A stretch of DNA of 64,000 bases from Burkholderia anthina (GTDB taxonomy: Bacteria; Pseudomonadota; Gammaproteobacteria; Burkholderiales; Burkholderiaceae). Shown in pieces: positions 38,378 through 47,292 of this stretch (its first letter is position 1; each line of letters starts with the position of its first letter). The notes under the pieces were generated by a model. The model did not search any database. It was not told where the DNA came from and worked only from the letters and a program-made list of their open reading frames with translations. Position numbers and translations under genes: made by a program. The DNA is taken from contig NZ_CM003768.1 of the NCBI RefSeq assembly GCF_001547525.1, positions 1,178,001-1,242,000 of the forward strand, written 5' to 3'.

Positions 38378-40051
38378 TTACATGTTCGGGTAATTCGGCC
38401 CGCCGCCGCCTTCGGGCGTGACCCACACGATGTTCTGCGTCGGGTCCTTGATGTCGCAAGTCTTGCAGTGCACGCAGTTCTGCGCGTTGATCACGAGCCG
38501 ATCGCCGCCGTCGTCGTTCTTCACGAACTCGTACACCGCGGCCGGGCAGAAACGCGCCTCCGGCCCCGCGTACGTGCGCAGGTTCACGTTCACCGGCACG
38601 CTCGCGTCCTTCAGCGTCAGGTGCGCCGGCTGGTTTTCCTCGTGGTTCGTGTTCGAGATGAACACCGACGAGAGGCGATCGAACGTCAGCTTGCCGTCCG
38701 GCTTCGGATAGTCGATCGGCTCGCATTGCGACGCCGGCTTCAGCATCTCGTGGTCCGCGTGCTGGTGATGCAGCGTCCACGGCACGTTGCCGCCCATTAC
38801 CTTCTGCTCGAGCCCGACCATCAGCGTACCCAGATACAGGCCCTTGGCCATCCACTGCTTGAAGTTGCGCGCGCGGTACAGCTCCGTGTACAGCCACGAT
38901 TGCTTGAACGCGTCCGGGTACGCGTTCAGCTCGTCCGACTGACGCCCGGCCTGCACCGCGTCGAATGCCGCATCGGCCGCCAGCATCCCGGTCTTGATCG
39001 CCGCGTGGCTGCCCTTGATCCGCGATGCGTTCAAAAAGCCCGCGTCGTCGCCGATCAGCGCGCCGCCCGGGAACACCGTCTTCGGCAGCGACAGCAGGCC
39101 GCCGGCCGTGATCGCGCGCGCGCCGTACGACACGCGCTTGCCGCCTTCGAGGAATGCGCGGATCGACGGATGCGTCTTGTAGCGCTGGAATTCCTCGAAC
39201 GGCGACAGGTACGGGTTCGTGTAGCCGAGGCCCACGACGAAGCCGACCACGACCTGGTTGTTGTCCATGTGATACAGGAACGAGCCGCCGTACGTATCGG
39301 ACTTCAGCGGCCAGCCGGCCGTGTGGATCACGAGGCCCGGCTTGTGCTTGGCCGGATCGATTTCCCACAGTTCCTTGATGCCGATCCCGTACGCCTGCGG
39401 ATCGGCGTTCGCGTCGAGCTTGAACTTCGCGATCAACTGGCGGCCGAGGTGGCCGCGGCAGCCTTCGGCGAACAGCGTGTACTTCGCGTGCAGCTCCATG
39501 CCGAGCTGGAAGTTCTCGGTCGGCTCGCCGTCCTTGCCCACGCCCATGTTGCCGGTCGCGACGCCTTTGACCGAACCGTCGTCGTTGTAGAGGATCTCCG
39601 CGGCGGGGAAGCCCGGGAAGATTTCCACGCCGAGCGCCTCGGCCTGCTGGCCGAGCCAGCGCGTGACGTTGCCCAGCGAGATCACGTAGTTGCCATGATT
39701 CTTGAAGTTGTCGGGCAGCGCCCAGTTCGGCGTCGTGACCGCGCTCTTCTCGGACAGGAACAGGAAGCGGTCTTCCGTCACCTCGACGTCGAGCGGCGCG
39801 CCGCGTTCCTTCCAGTCGGGAAACAGCTCGGTGATCGCGCGCGGGTCCATCACCGCGCCCGACAGGATGTGCGCGCCGATCTCGGAACCTTTCTCGAGCA
39901 CGCACACGCCGATCTCGGCGCCTTTCTCGGCGGCCAGCTGCTTGAGCCGGATCGCCGCCGACAGCCCGGCGGGGCCGCCGCCGACGATCACGACGTCGTA
40001 TTCCATCGATTCGCGCGGGCCGTATTGCTCGATGAGGCTTGCGGGGGTCAT
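38378..40051 (-). CDS. etfD: Electron transfer flavoprotein-ubiquinone oxidoreductase
   Basis: A 557-residue inner-membrane enzyme passing electrons from ETF (fed by acyl-CoA dehydrogenases) to ubiquinone. N-terminal FAD motif VVIVGGGPAGLSAAIRL; ubiquinone-binding and FAD regions in the middle (LFAEGCRGHLGRQL, GDDAGFLN); C-terminal 4Fe-4S cluster with ARFCPA and CVHCKTCDIKDP. Start MTPASLIEQY at 40051 has GAGGAAC upstream; an in-frame ATG at 40129 would run through the regulatory region. Divergent from an SDR gene across a candidate operator. The gene is also written etfQO. Confidence 0.96.
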   Translation of the reverse strand: MTPASLIEQYGPRESMEYDVVIVGGGPAGLSAAIRLKQLAAEKGAEIGVCVLEKGSEIGAHILSGAVMDPRAITELFPDWKERGAPLDVEVTEDRFLFLSEKSAVTTPNWALPDNFKNHGNYVISLGNVTRWLGQQAEALGVEIFPGFPAAEILYNDDGSVKGVATGNMGVGKDGEPTENFQLGMELHAKYTLFAEGCRGHLGRQLIAKFKLDANADPQAYGIGIKELWEIDPAKHKPGLVIHTAGWPLKSDTYGGSFLYHMDNNQVVVGFVVGLGYTNPYLSPFEEFQRYKTHPSIRAFLEGGKRVSYGARAITAGGLLSLPKTVFPGGALIGDDAGFLNASRIKGSHAAIKTGMLAADAAFDAVQAGRQSDELNAYPDAFKQSWLYTELYRARNFKQWMAKGLYLGTLMVGLEQKVMGGNVPWTLHHQHADHEMLKPASQCEPIDYPKPDGKLTFDRLSSVFISNTNHEENQPAHLTLKDASVPVNVNLRTYAGPEARFCPAAVYEFVKNDDGGDRLVINAQNCVHCKTCDIKDPTQNIVWVTPEGGGGPNYPNM

Positions 40052-40139
40052 TGGCGTTCCTCTAACCGTTAGAATGCTTTTATTCGGGAGCGTATTGTCT
40101 GCGAAACGAAACGCTTGCCGCAACAACATGCAGGTAGAT

Positions 40140-40155
40140 TAGCACGATCGTTCTA
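40140..40155. promoter_or_regulatory. Near-perfect 16-bp palindrome between etfD and the SDR gene
   Basis: TAGCACGATCGTTCTA is palindromic except for one pair (14 of 16 positions) with an ACGATCGT core. It lies 89 bases before the etfD start and 77 bases before the SDR start. The shape suits a TetR-type dimer, such as the repressors that control fatty-acid or branched-chain degradation in beta-proteobacteria. Binding protein not identified. Confidence 0.5.
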
Positions 40156-40231
40156 TTTTTTGTGCTAGGGTAATGCCGCTCGGGCTGTGCCAGCCCGGGC
40201 TGGCGCAACGACATCGAAAGGGGATGTGCAA

Positions 40232-41014
40232 ATGGGTCGATCGATCAATCTGGAAGGCAAGGTTGCGCTGGTCACGGGCGCGTCGAGCGGCCTCGGGCAG
40301 CGTTTTGCGCAGGTGCTGTCGCAGGCCGGCGCGAAGGTCGTGCTCGCGAGCCGCCGCGTCGAGCGCCTGAAGGAGCTGCGTGCGGAGATCGAGGCCGCGG
40401 GCGGTGCCGCGCACGTCGTATCGCTCGACGTGACCGACGTCCAGAGCATCAAGGCGGCCGTCGCGCATGCGGAGACGGAAGCCGGCACGATCGACATCCT
40501 CGTGAACAATTCGGGCGTGTCGACGATGCAGAAGCTCGTCGACGTCACCCCGGCGGATTTCGAATTCGTGTTCGATACGAACACGCGCGGCGCGTTTTTC
40601 GTCGCGCAGGAAGTCGCGAAGCGGATGATCATGCGCGCGAACGGCGGCGGCAACGGCAAGCCGCCGTGCCGGATCATCAACATCGCGTCGGTGGCCGGGC
40701 TGCGCGTGTTTCCGCAGATCGGGCTGTACGCGATGAGCAAGGCGGCGGTCGTGCAGATGACGCGCGCGATGGCGCTGGAGTGGGGCCGCCACGGCATCAA
40801 CGTGAACGCGATCTGTCCCGGCTATATCGATACCGAAATCAATCATTACCTGTGGGAAACCGAGCAGGGCCAGAAGCTGCAGTCGATGCTGCCGCGCCGG
40901 CGCGTCGGCAAGCCGCAGGATCTCGACGGGCTGTTGTTGCTGCTCGCGGCCGACGAGTCGCAGTTCATCAATGGCTCGATCATCTCCGCGGACGACGGCT
41001 TCGGCCTCGCGTGA
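40232..41014 (+). CDS. SDR family oxidoreductase
   Basis: A 260-residue classical short-chain dehydrogenase. TGASSGLG at 15-22 binds NAD(P); NNSG follows; the active site is complete with Ser153, Tyr166 and Lys170 (YAMSK); CPGYIDTEIN closes the fold. Probably acts on a 3-hydroxyacyl-CoA or related alcohol, as suggested by the divergent etfD and the downstream thioesterase (32 bases on, likely the same operon). Substrate inferred. Confidence 0.88.
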   Translation: MGRSINLEGKVALVTGASSGLGQRFAQVLSQAGAKVVLASRRVERLKELRAEIEAAGGAAHVVSLDVTDVQSIKAAVAHAETEAGTIDILVNNSGVSTMQKLVDVTPADFEFVFDTNTRGAFFVAQEVAKRMIMRANGGGNGKPPCRIINIASVAGLRVFPQIGLYAMSKAAVVQMTRAMALEWGRHGINVNAICPGYIDTEINHYLWETEQGQKLQSMLPRRRVGKPQDLDGLLLLLAADESQFINGSIISADDGFGLA

Positions 41015-41046
41015 GCGGATGACATTTCGCAACAAAGAAGACTGCA

Positions 41047-41487
41047 ATGAGCGCAACAAGCGATTACTCTCCCGTTTTTGAGATGTCGATGCCGATCCGC
41101 TGGGGCGACATGGACGCGTTCGGCCATGTGAACAACACGGTCTATTTCCGCTACATGGAGCAGGCGCGGATCTCGTGGTTCGAGCAGCTCGGCATTGCGG
41201 GCGGCAACGGCGAGGGGCAGGGGCCCGTCATCGTCACCGCGTCGATGGAGTTCCTGAAGCAACTGCACTATCCGGGTGACGTGATCGCGAAGATGTCGGC
41301 TGCAAAGCCCGGCCGAAGCAGTTTCGACACCGGCTTCGAGCTCACGCGCGCGGATGATCCGCAGCATGTCTATGCACGCGGCAACGCGCGCTGCGTGTGG
41401 GTCGACTACGCACTCGGCAAGTCGGTGCCGCTGCCGCCACTGCTGCGCGACACGATCGAGCGCGCGCTCGCGACGAAAGTCGGCTGA
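41047..41487 (+). CDS. Hot-dog fold acyl-CoA thioesterase
   Basis: A 146-residue 4HBT-type thioesterase. The catalytic block IRWGDMDAFGHVNNTVYFRYME (Asp near 23) is typical of the 4-hydroxybenzoyl-CoA thioesterase/YbgC group. Hydrolyses an acyl-CoA to acid plus CoA; chain preference is not evident. Co-directional with the SDR gene 32 bases upstream. Confidence 0.9.
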   Translation: MSATSDYSPVFEMSMPIRWGDMDAFGHVNNTVYFRYMEQARISWFEQLGIAGGNGEGQGPVIVTASMEFLKQLHYPGDVIAKMSAAKPGRSSFDTGFELTRADDPQHVYARGNARCVWVDYALGKSVPLPPLLRDTIERALATKVG

Positions 41488-41549
41488 ACGCGGATACCGG
41501 CAGGCCGGCGCCAGGCCGCCGGTGGCGGGCCGTGCGCAATGTTTCCCCG

Positions 41550-41574
41550 GATCGGCCGCCGCGCGCGGCCGATC
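41550..41574. terminator. Hairpin between thioesterase and LuxR genes
   Basis: Perfect 10-base stem (41550-41559 with 41565-41574), 5-base loop, in the convergent gap. No long T tract on either side. Confidence 0.45.
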
Positions 41575-41604
41575 GTCATTCGCGCGCCGCGATGTAATGC
41601 GCGT

Positions 41605-42150
41605 TTACTGCCCGAGCAGGCGCTGCAGCAGCTCCGGCGTGTTGTTCGTCCCGTATTTGCGCATCAGCCGCGCGCGATAGATGTCGACCGTACGCGAGCT
41701 GATGTCGAGCACGCGCCCGATCTGCTTGCTGGTCTTGCCGGTCGCGAGCTGGGCGGCGATCTCGCGCTCGCGCGGGGTCAGCTCGACCGCGACGCGGCGC
41801 GTCGCGCTCAAATCCTCGAAGGTCCAGACGCCCGCCGAGAGCGGCGCGGTGCGGTCGAGCGCGCGGCCCGTCACGTGGCACCAGAACAGCTCGCCGTCCG
41901 CGCGTTTCATGATTCTGTCATCCGAGTAGACGCCGTTCGCGACCATCACGCGGGCGATGCGCTCGCCGATGCGCTGGAATTCGTCCGTCGACGGGTAGAG
42001 CACCGAGTACGATTTCCCGATCAGATCGGCCCGTGCGCAGCGGAAGATCGACGCGAGCGCGTCGTTGCAATCCTCGATCACCCGGTCGCGTGACAGCACG
42101 AGGCCGAGCGGCGCGAGGTGGAAGGCGGTCTGGTAATCGAGCTCGGGCAT
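41605..42150 (-). CDS. PAS domain LuxR-type transcriptional regulator
   Basis: A 181-residue regulator. A PAS sensor domain fills about residues 5-110 (FHLAPLGLVLSRDRVIEDCN, then DDRIMKRADGELFWCHVTGR), followed by a GerE/LuxR helix-turn-helix at about 120-178 (LTPREREIAAQLATGKTSKQI). No receiver domain, so it likely senses a small molecule or redox state directly. Start MPELDYQTAF at 42150 is where the PAS homology begins, though no ribosome site is evident. It is divergent from scoAB, its likely target. Confidence 0.85.
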   Translation of the reverse strand: MPELDYQTAFHLAPLGLVLSRDRVIEDCNDALASIFRCARADLIGKSYSVLYPSTDEFQRIGERIARVMVANGVYSDDRIMKRADGELFWCHVTGRALDRTAPLSAGVWTFEDLSATRRVAVELTPREREIAAQLATGKTSKQIGRVLDISSRTVDIYRARLMRKYGTNNTPELLQRLLGQ

Positions 42151-42370
42151 GGCGCAGGCAAGCGGAGGCAAATGCTTATGTATTTTTGCGTATTGTGCCG
42201 CATCGGCGTCACATCGTACCCTTTCAGGCATCTCGCGGCGGTGTGTCGCGACATAAAAACAGCGCGCTTCGACGCAGGCATCGCCGCGCATGCATAGAAT
42301 GGTGCGGCGGGCTTGCGCCACGTGGCGCGTGAACCGGTTTTGCTGGTTTCCATAGAGGAAGGGACAACAG

Positions 42371-43075
42371 ATGAACAAAGTCTATCCAAGCGCGGCTGCC
42401 GCGCTGGAGGGGATCGTCCGCGACGGACAGACCTTCGCGGTGGGCGGCTTCGGCCTGTGCGGCATTCCCGAGGCGCTGATCGCGGCGTTGCGCGATTCGG
42501 CCGTCAAGGGCATCACCTGCATCAGCAACAACGCGGGCGTCGACGGTTTCGGCCTTGGCCTGCTGCTGGAGACGCGCCAGATCAAGAAGATGATCTCGTC
42601 GTACGTCGGCGAGAACAAGGAGTTCGAGCGCCAGTATCTGGCCGGCGAGCTCGAGCTCGAATTCACGCCGCAGGGCACGCTCGCCGAAAAGCTGCGCGCG
42701 GGCGGCGCGGGCATTCCCGCGTTCTTCACGAATACCGGCTACGGCACCGTGATCGCGGAAGGCAAGGAAACGCGCCAGTTCGGCGATCGCCACTACGTGC
42801 TCGAGCCGTCGCTGACGGCCGACGTCGCGCTCGTCAAGGCGTGGAAGGCCGACAAGTCCGGCAACCTGATCTACCGCCGCACCGCGCGCAACTTCAACCC
42901 GATGTGCGCGATGGCCGGCAAGATCACCGTGGCCGAGGTCGAGGAGATCGTCGAGAACGGCGCGCTCGATCCGGACCACATCCATACGCCTGGCATCTTC
43001 GTGCAGCGCATCGTGCTGAACGCGACGCCTGAAAAACGCATCGAACAACGCGTCGTACGCGCGAAAGGAGACTGA
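42371..43075 (+). CDS. scoA: 3-oxoacid CoA-transferase subunit A
   Basis: A 234-residue alpha subunit of succinyl-CoA:3-ketoacid CoA-transferase. The CoA-binding signature [16 protein letters not shown] is near residue 22, with [14 protein letters not shown] following. Together with the B subunit it moves CoA from succinyl-CoA to acetoacetate, letting the cell use ketone bodies or recycle poly-hydroxybutyrate. Next gene begins one base after the stop. Divergent from a PAS-LuxR regulator. Confidence 0.94.
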   Translation: MNKVYPSAAAALEGIVRDGQTFAVGGFGLCGIPEALIAALRDSAVKGITCISNNAGVDGFGLGLLLETRQIKKMISSYVGENKEFERQYLAGELELEFTPQGTLAEKLRAGGAGIPAFFTNTGYGTVIAEGKETRQFGDRHYVLEPSLTADVALVKAWKADKSGNLIYRRTARNFNPMCAMAGKITVAEVEEIVENGALDPDHIHTPGIFVQRIVLNATPEKRIEQRVVRAKGD

Positions 43076-43076
43076 C

Positions 43077-43718
43077 ATGGCCTGGAATCGTGACCAGATG
43101 GCCGCGCGCGCGGCGAAGGAACTGCAGGACGGCTTCTACGTGAACCTCGGCATCGGCCTGCCGACGCTCGTCGCGAACCACGTGCCGGAAGGCGTCGAGG
43201 TGTGGCTGCAGTCGGAGAACGGCCTGCTCGGCATCGGCCCCTCGCCGACCGAGGACGAAGTCGACGCCGATCTCATCAACGCCGGCAAGCAGACCGTCAC
43301 GACGCTGCCGGGTTCGTCGATCTTCTCGTCGGCCGATTCGTTCGCGATGATCCGCGGCGGTCACATCAACCTCGCGATCCTCGGCGCGATGCAGGTCAGC
43401 AAGCAGGGCGATCTCGCGAACTGGATGATCCCCGGCAAGATGATCAAGGGGATGGGCGGCGCGATGGACCTCGTCGCGGGCGTGAAGCGCGTCGTCGTGC
43501 TGATGGAGCATGTCGCGAAGGGCGATCAGCACAAGATCCTCGACGAATGCAACCTGCCGCTCACGGGCGTCGGCGTGGTCGACCTGATCATCACCGATCT
43601 CGGCGTGATCGAGGTGACGCCGGCCGGGCTGAAGGTGCTCGAGCTCGCCGACGGCGTGAGCGTCGACGAGATCCAGGCGAAGACGGGCGCACCGCTCGAC
43701 GTCAGCGCGGTGGCCTGA
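43077..43718 (+). CDS. scoB: 3-oxoacid CoA-transferase subunit B
   Basis: A 213-residue beta subunit carrying the catalytic Glu47 in SENGLLG, which forms the glutamyl-CoA intermediate. [19 protein letters not shown] and the C-terminal [18 protein letters not shown] are typical. AAAGGAG lies seven bases upstream of the ATG. Ends before a strong terminator, so scoAB is a two-gene operon. Confidence 0.95.
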   Translation: MAWNRDQMAARAAKELQDGFYVNLGIGLPTLVANHVPEGVEVWLQSENGLLGIGPSPTEDEVDADLINAGKQTVTTLPGSSIFSSADSFAMIRGGHINLAILGAMQVSKQGDLANWMIPGKMIKGMGGAMDLVAGVKRVVVLMEHVAKGDQHKILDECNLPLTGVGVVDLIITDLGVIEVTPAGLKVLELADGVSVDEIQAKTGAPLDVSAVA

Positions 43719-43743
43719 CATTACCTCGTTGGGCCATCCTCGA

Positions 43744-43777
43744 CGCCCCGCGTTCCCGACGGAACGCGGGGCGTTTT
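43744..43777 (+). terminator. Intrinsic terminator after scoB
   Basis: Perfect 13-base stem (43744-43756 with 43761-43773), 4-base loop, then TTTT. Confidence 0.85.
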
Positions 43778-43793
43778 GTCATGACCGCATGTA

Positions 43794-44507
43794 TCACGCG
43801 ATCGCGCCGCCGCCGTCGATCAGCACCGTCGAGCCAGTCGCATAAGGCGTTGCCGCCAGATACAGGACCGCATTCGCGACATCCTCCGGCTGACCGACCC
43901 TGCGTGCCGGCAGCCGCTGCGCGGCGCCGGCATACATCGCGTCGCGTGCGTCGGGAGCGAGCTTGTCCCACAGCGGCGTCGCGATCAGGCCCGGCGACAC
44001 GGTATTCACACGCACCGGCGCGAGTTCCAGCGCCAGCCCGCGGGCGAGCGCCTCGAGCGCCGCGTTGATCGCGCCTTGCAGGACCGACGACGCGCTCGGC
44101 CGCACGCTGAGGTAGCCCGACACGAACGTCAGCGAACCGCCGGGCGCGATATCGATCGCGCGGGCGATGCGGTAGGCGCCCCAGAACTTGCTGTCCATCG
44201 CCGCCTGCGCGTCGTCAAGCGGCAGCGCGCGGACCGGGCCCGTGGCCGTCTTCGCGGCCGAAATCACGACGTGGTCGAACTGGCCGGCGCGGGCGCAGAA
44301 TGCGTCGACGTTCGCCGTATCGGTGATGTCGAGCGTTTCGGTTCGCACGTGCTCGCCCGGTATGGCGTCGATATCGAACCTGCCCGGATCGCGCGACGCG
44401 ATCGTCACGCGCGCGCCGCGTTGCGCGAATGCCGTCGCGGTGGCGGCGCCGATGCCGGAGCTTCCTCCGACGACGAGTACTTTCTTTCCGTGGAGCGGAT
44501 CATTCAT
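43794..44507 (-). CDS. SDR family protein lacking the catalytic Tyr and Lys
   Basis: A 237-residue short-chain dehydrogenase fold. The nucleotide loop GGSSGIG (14-20) is intact and Ser130 is in place, but where YxxxK is expected the sequence is QGAIN, giving Gln144 and Asn148. The usual NNAG motif is VISAAK. The fold is otherwise complete (VNTVSPGLIATPLW), and a tail typical of the Lin1944-like subgroup of SDRs is suggested. It may bind NAD(P) without classical catalysis or use another mechanism. Convergent with scoB; 38 bases downstream of the deacetylase gene on the same strand. Confidence 0.85.
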   Translation of the reverse strand: MNDPLHGKKVLVVGGSSGIGAATATAFAQRGARVTIASRDPGRFDIDAIPGEHVRTETLDITDTANVDAFCARAGQFDHVVISAAKTATGPVRALPLDDAQAAMDSKFWGAYRIARAIDIAPGGSLTFVSGYLSVRPSASSVLQGAINAALEALARGLALELAPVRVNTVSPGLIATPLWDKLAPDARDAMYAGAAQRLPARRVGQPEDVANAVLYLAATPYATGSTVLIDGGGAIA

Positions 44508-44545
44508 GAAGGTCTTTCCTGGGTGATGGGTTGAACGGCATCCGG

Positions 44546-45556
44546 TCAGATCGTTTCGGTCTCGCGCAGCGTCGACGGGCTATGCAGCGCGAAGCGCGCA
44601 ATGTCGTCCTTGCGCATGAAAGCGACACCCGGGTGTGATCGCGCGTAGTGCAGGAAGTCGTCCCACGCACGGACCATCTGCGGCGTGCCGCTGATCCGGT
44701 CGTGCGCACTGATCGACATCAGCCGCCGCCTGTGGCCGGCTTCCGCGTACAACTGGTCGAAATCGAGCTTGATCTGCTCGACGAACATCGTCGGCGAGTA
44801 GTTGCGGCCTTCGATCAGCAGGATGTCGTTGTTGCGCAGCGTGTACGGAACCACCGCGAAATCGCGACCATCGACGGTCTCGATGAACGGTTCGTCGCGA
44901 CTGACGTCGTCGATGTGATACACGTAGCCGAGTTCCTGCAGCAGCGACAACGTATGCGGCCCGCGCCGCAGCCAGTTGCAGTTGTAGCCGGTCGGGCGCT
45001 GGCCGGTCACCGCTTCGACCATGTCGCGCGCTTCGGTCAGGAAGCGGCGCTCGTCGTCGCGGCTCATCGCGAATTGCGCGCGCCACGTCGGGCCGTGCGC
45101 GGCGGCTTCGTGGCCGCGCGACACGATCTCGCGCGCCAGTTCGGGGTGCCGGCGCGCGGCTTCCCCGATCATGTGCGACGTCACTTTCACGCCGTGTCGA
45201 TCCCACAGATCGAGCAGGCGCGGAATGCCTTCCCGGTACCCATACGCGAACCAGGTGGCCGACGCGAGATCGATCGGCACCGACGGCGGAAACGCGACGG
45301 CCGGAAACGGGCTGTCCGCGCCGGTCGGAGGTTGTCCGCCCGCCTCGAACTGCATCGAGATCGAGATCACGAGCCGCGCGCCGTCGGGCCAGAACGGCGT
45401 AGCGCCCGGCGCCGCGGGCGCCGGCGTCGGCGCGGCGGTGGCAGGCAGGGGCGTGCCTGCGGCCAGCACGACGCCGGCGGCGAGCCCGGCGCCGGCCTGG
45501 GCCAGGAACGTGCGGCGCGGCAGGGGTGTCGCGGGCGTGTCGTTATCGTGAGTCAT
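44546..45556 (-). CDS. Tat-exported polysaccharide deacetylase family protein (PuuE-like)
   Basis: A 336-residue protein with a twin-arginine signal (PRRTFLAQAG) and an Ala-rich leader to about 50. The NodB-type domain lacks the usual TFDDGP motif and has ISISMQFEAGG instead, as in allantoinase-type PuuE proteins; GHEAAAHG keeps the conserved histidines, and SAHDRISG lies near the end. Probably acts on an amide or C-N bond in the periplasm; substrate unknown. ATG 45556 has GGAGG upstream. Transcribed after the SnoaL-like gene (11-base gap). Confidence 0.82.
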   Translation of the reverse strand: MTHDNDTPATPLPRRTFLAQAGAGLAAGVVLAAGTPLPATAAPTPAPAAPGATPFWPDGARLVISISMQFEAGGQPPTGADSPFPAVAFPPSVPIDLASATWFAYGYREGIPRLLDLWDRHGVKVTSHMIGEAARRHPELAREIVSRGHEAAAHGPTWRAQFAMSRDDERRFLTEARDMVEAVTGQRPTGYNCNWLRRGPHTLSLLQELGYVYHIDDVSRDEPFIETVDGRDFAVVPYTLRNNDILLIEGRNYSPTMFVEQIKLDFDQLYAEAGHRRRLMSISAHDRISGTPQMVRAWDDFLHYARSHPGVAFMRKDDIARFALHSPSTLRETETI

Positions 45557-45567
45557 CGTCCCCTCCG

Positions 45568-46125
45568 TCAGCCGACGAGCCCGAGCTGACGCATCAGCGT
45601 CAGGTTGTCCTCGATGTGCCAGTTTTCCGCGATCCGGCCGTGATCGATCCGGTAGATATCGGTCGCGATGAAGTCGATTGCCTGTCCGCGCCCGGCCGTT
45701 CCGTTGAATGCGCCGGTGAAATGCCCGCGGAAATGCAGGTGCACGACGACCCGGTCGCCTGCCACGATCATCTGTTCGATGTCGCAGCGCAGGTCCGGGA
45801 TCGCGCCGCGCATCGTGCCGGAGGCCGCGATCGGCCCCGCTACGCCTTGTTCGCGGCCGGGCGGCAGGGTTTGGTCGGTGAAGTCGTCGGCGAGCGCCGC
45901 GCGGGCGAGGGCGGGGTCGCCGGTATTCCAGAAGCTGCCGTAGCGGCGCGCGGCCAGGATTTGCGCGCGAGCCTGCGCGGCCGGCAAGCCTGCCGCGACG
46001 GTCAGGCTGTGCGGCGAGACGAGATCGGCGGCCTGGGCCGCGGCGGGCCAGAGCGCCACGACGCAAGCGGCTGCCGCGAATGCGTGCGCGACGGGGCGGG
46101 CGGCCGAACGAAGGCGGATCGACAT
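45568..46125 (-). CDS. Exported SnoaL-like (NTF2 fold) protein
   Basis: A 185-residue protein with a signal peptide ending near AQA at about 29 and one NTF2-fold domain (YGSFWNTGDPALARAALADD, then VVVHLHFRGHFTG and IATDIYRIDHGRIAENWHIED), the pattern of SnoaL-like polyketide cyclases/ester cyclases. Exported members are common and of unknown function. First gene of a likely operon with the deacetylase and the atypical SDR, divergent from a LysR regulator. Confidence 0.82.
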   Translation of the reverse strand: MSIRLRSAARPVAHAFAAAACVVALWPAAAQAADLVSPHSLTVAAGLPAAQARAQILAARRYGSFWNTGDPALARAALADDFTDQTLPPGREQGVAGPIAASGTMRGAIPDLRCDIEQMIVAGDRVVVHLHFRGHFTGAFNGTAGRGQAIDFIATDIYRIDHGRIAENWHIEDNLTLMRQLGLVG

Positions 46126-46260
46126 GGTTTCGAGGGTCCTGTGAAGAGCGTCATGCGACGACGCGGAACAGGTATGGTAGGTTTCCGTTCTACATGCAAA
46201 TACGGGCAAAAGACGAATGGATTCTTCGAAAAAAGGAAAGATTGAAGCGAGGCGGGCGCC

Positions 46261-47169
46261 ATGACGCTCATCGACGATTTTCCGGCGCTCGATACCTTCG
46301 CGCGGATCGTGTCGGCCGGCAGCCTGTCGGCGGCGGCGCGCGAGCTCGATCTGTCGTTGTCCGTCGTCAGCAAGCGGCTCGCGCATCTCGAGTCGCGGCT
46401 CGGCGTGCGCCTGCTGCACCGGACGACGCGGCAGCAAACGCTCACCGACGACGGCGCGCAGTTTCACGCGCAGGTGCTGCGCATCCTGGCCGAGGTCGAG
46501 CATGCCGAAACGCTGATGCGCGATCGTCGCGGCACGGTCAGCGGCGTGCTGCGCGTGACGGCGCCCGGCGAACTCGGCCGCCTGCGCATCGCGCCGCTCG
46601 TGGCGGCCTTTCAGCAGAGACATCCGCAATTGACCGTGCAACTGGTGCTGACCGATGCGGTCGTCGATCTGCTCGCAGCCGACATCGACGTCGCCGTGCG
46701 AATCGGCAATCTTGCCGATTCGACGATGATCGCGCGCGAGCTGGCGCCGAATCATCGCGTGCTGTGCGCGTCACCGGGCTATCTCGCGGCGCACGGGCGG
46801 CCGGCCCATCCCGCTGAGCTCCGCGCGCATCGATGCATCGTGATGGGCGACCAGCCGCGTGCCGAATGGCGGTTCGACGGCGCGCAAGGCGGCGTGGCGG
46901 TCGAGGTGACGGCCGCGCTGCTGACGAACGACGGCGGCGCGGCGCGCACGCTGGCGCTCGAAGGCGCGGGCATTGCGTTGAAGTCGATCTGGGACGTCGG
47001 CGCCGATCTCGATGCCGGCCGGCTCGTGCGCGTGCTGCCGGCCTTCGAGGCGCCCGCGGCGCCGCTGCATGCCGTCTATCCCGGCGGCCGCCATGTGCCG
47101 TTGCGCGTGCGGACGTTCGTCGATTTCCTGCGCGAGCAGTTGCGCCACGCGTGGCGCCGCGACGCTTGA
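46261..47169 (+). CDS. LysR family transcriptional regulator
   Basis: A 302-residue LysR protein. Helix-turn-helix about residues 10-68 (SLSAAARELDLSLSVVSKRL); effector domain from about 92 (GVLRVTAPGELGRLRIAPLV). CrgA-like subgroup. Divergent from the SnoaL-deacetylase-SDR genes across 135 bases, so it probably controls them. A loose GTAG...CTAC repeat is present in that gap but is not a strong operator call. Confidence 0.88.
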   Translation: MTLIDDFPALDTFARIVSAGSLSAAARELDLSLSVVSKRLAHLESRLGVRLLHRTTRQQTLTDDGAQFHAQVLRILAEVEHAETLMRDRRGTVSGVLRVTAPGELGRLRIAPLVAAFQQRHPQLTVQLVLTDAVVDLLAADIDVAVRIGNLADSTMIARELAPNHRVLCASPGYLAAHGRPAHPAELRAHRCIVMGDQPRAEWRFDGAQGGVAVEVTAALLTNDGGAARTLALEGAGIALKSIWDVGADLDAGRLVRVLPAFEAPAAPLHAVYPGGRHVPLRVRTFVDFLREQLRHAWRRDA

Positions 47170-47292
47170 ACCCGTCCCGGGCGGTGAGCCGGGCGCGTGG
47201 CGCCTCGTGATTCCGAAGCGGTTTACAATCGTTTGCATCGGGCGCCGCAAGCGTTGCCCTGCGCGTCGCCCCCGTTCGACAGGATGCCAACG

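Noticed and set aside
42310..42370. Possible sigma-54 promoter ahead of scoA
   Set aside because: A TGGCGCG...TTGCT pattern is present but the GG-to-GC distance is 16 rather than 10, so it does not fit.
46161..46200. LysR box (GTAG...CTAC) upstream of the LysR gene at 46261
   Set aside because: Only four matching bases per arm with ordinary spacing; too weak to report as a site.
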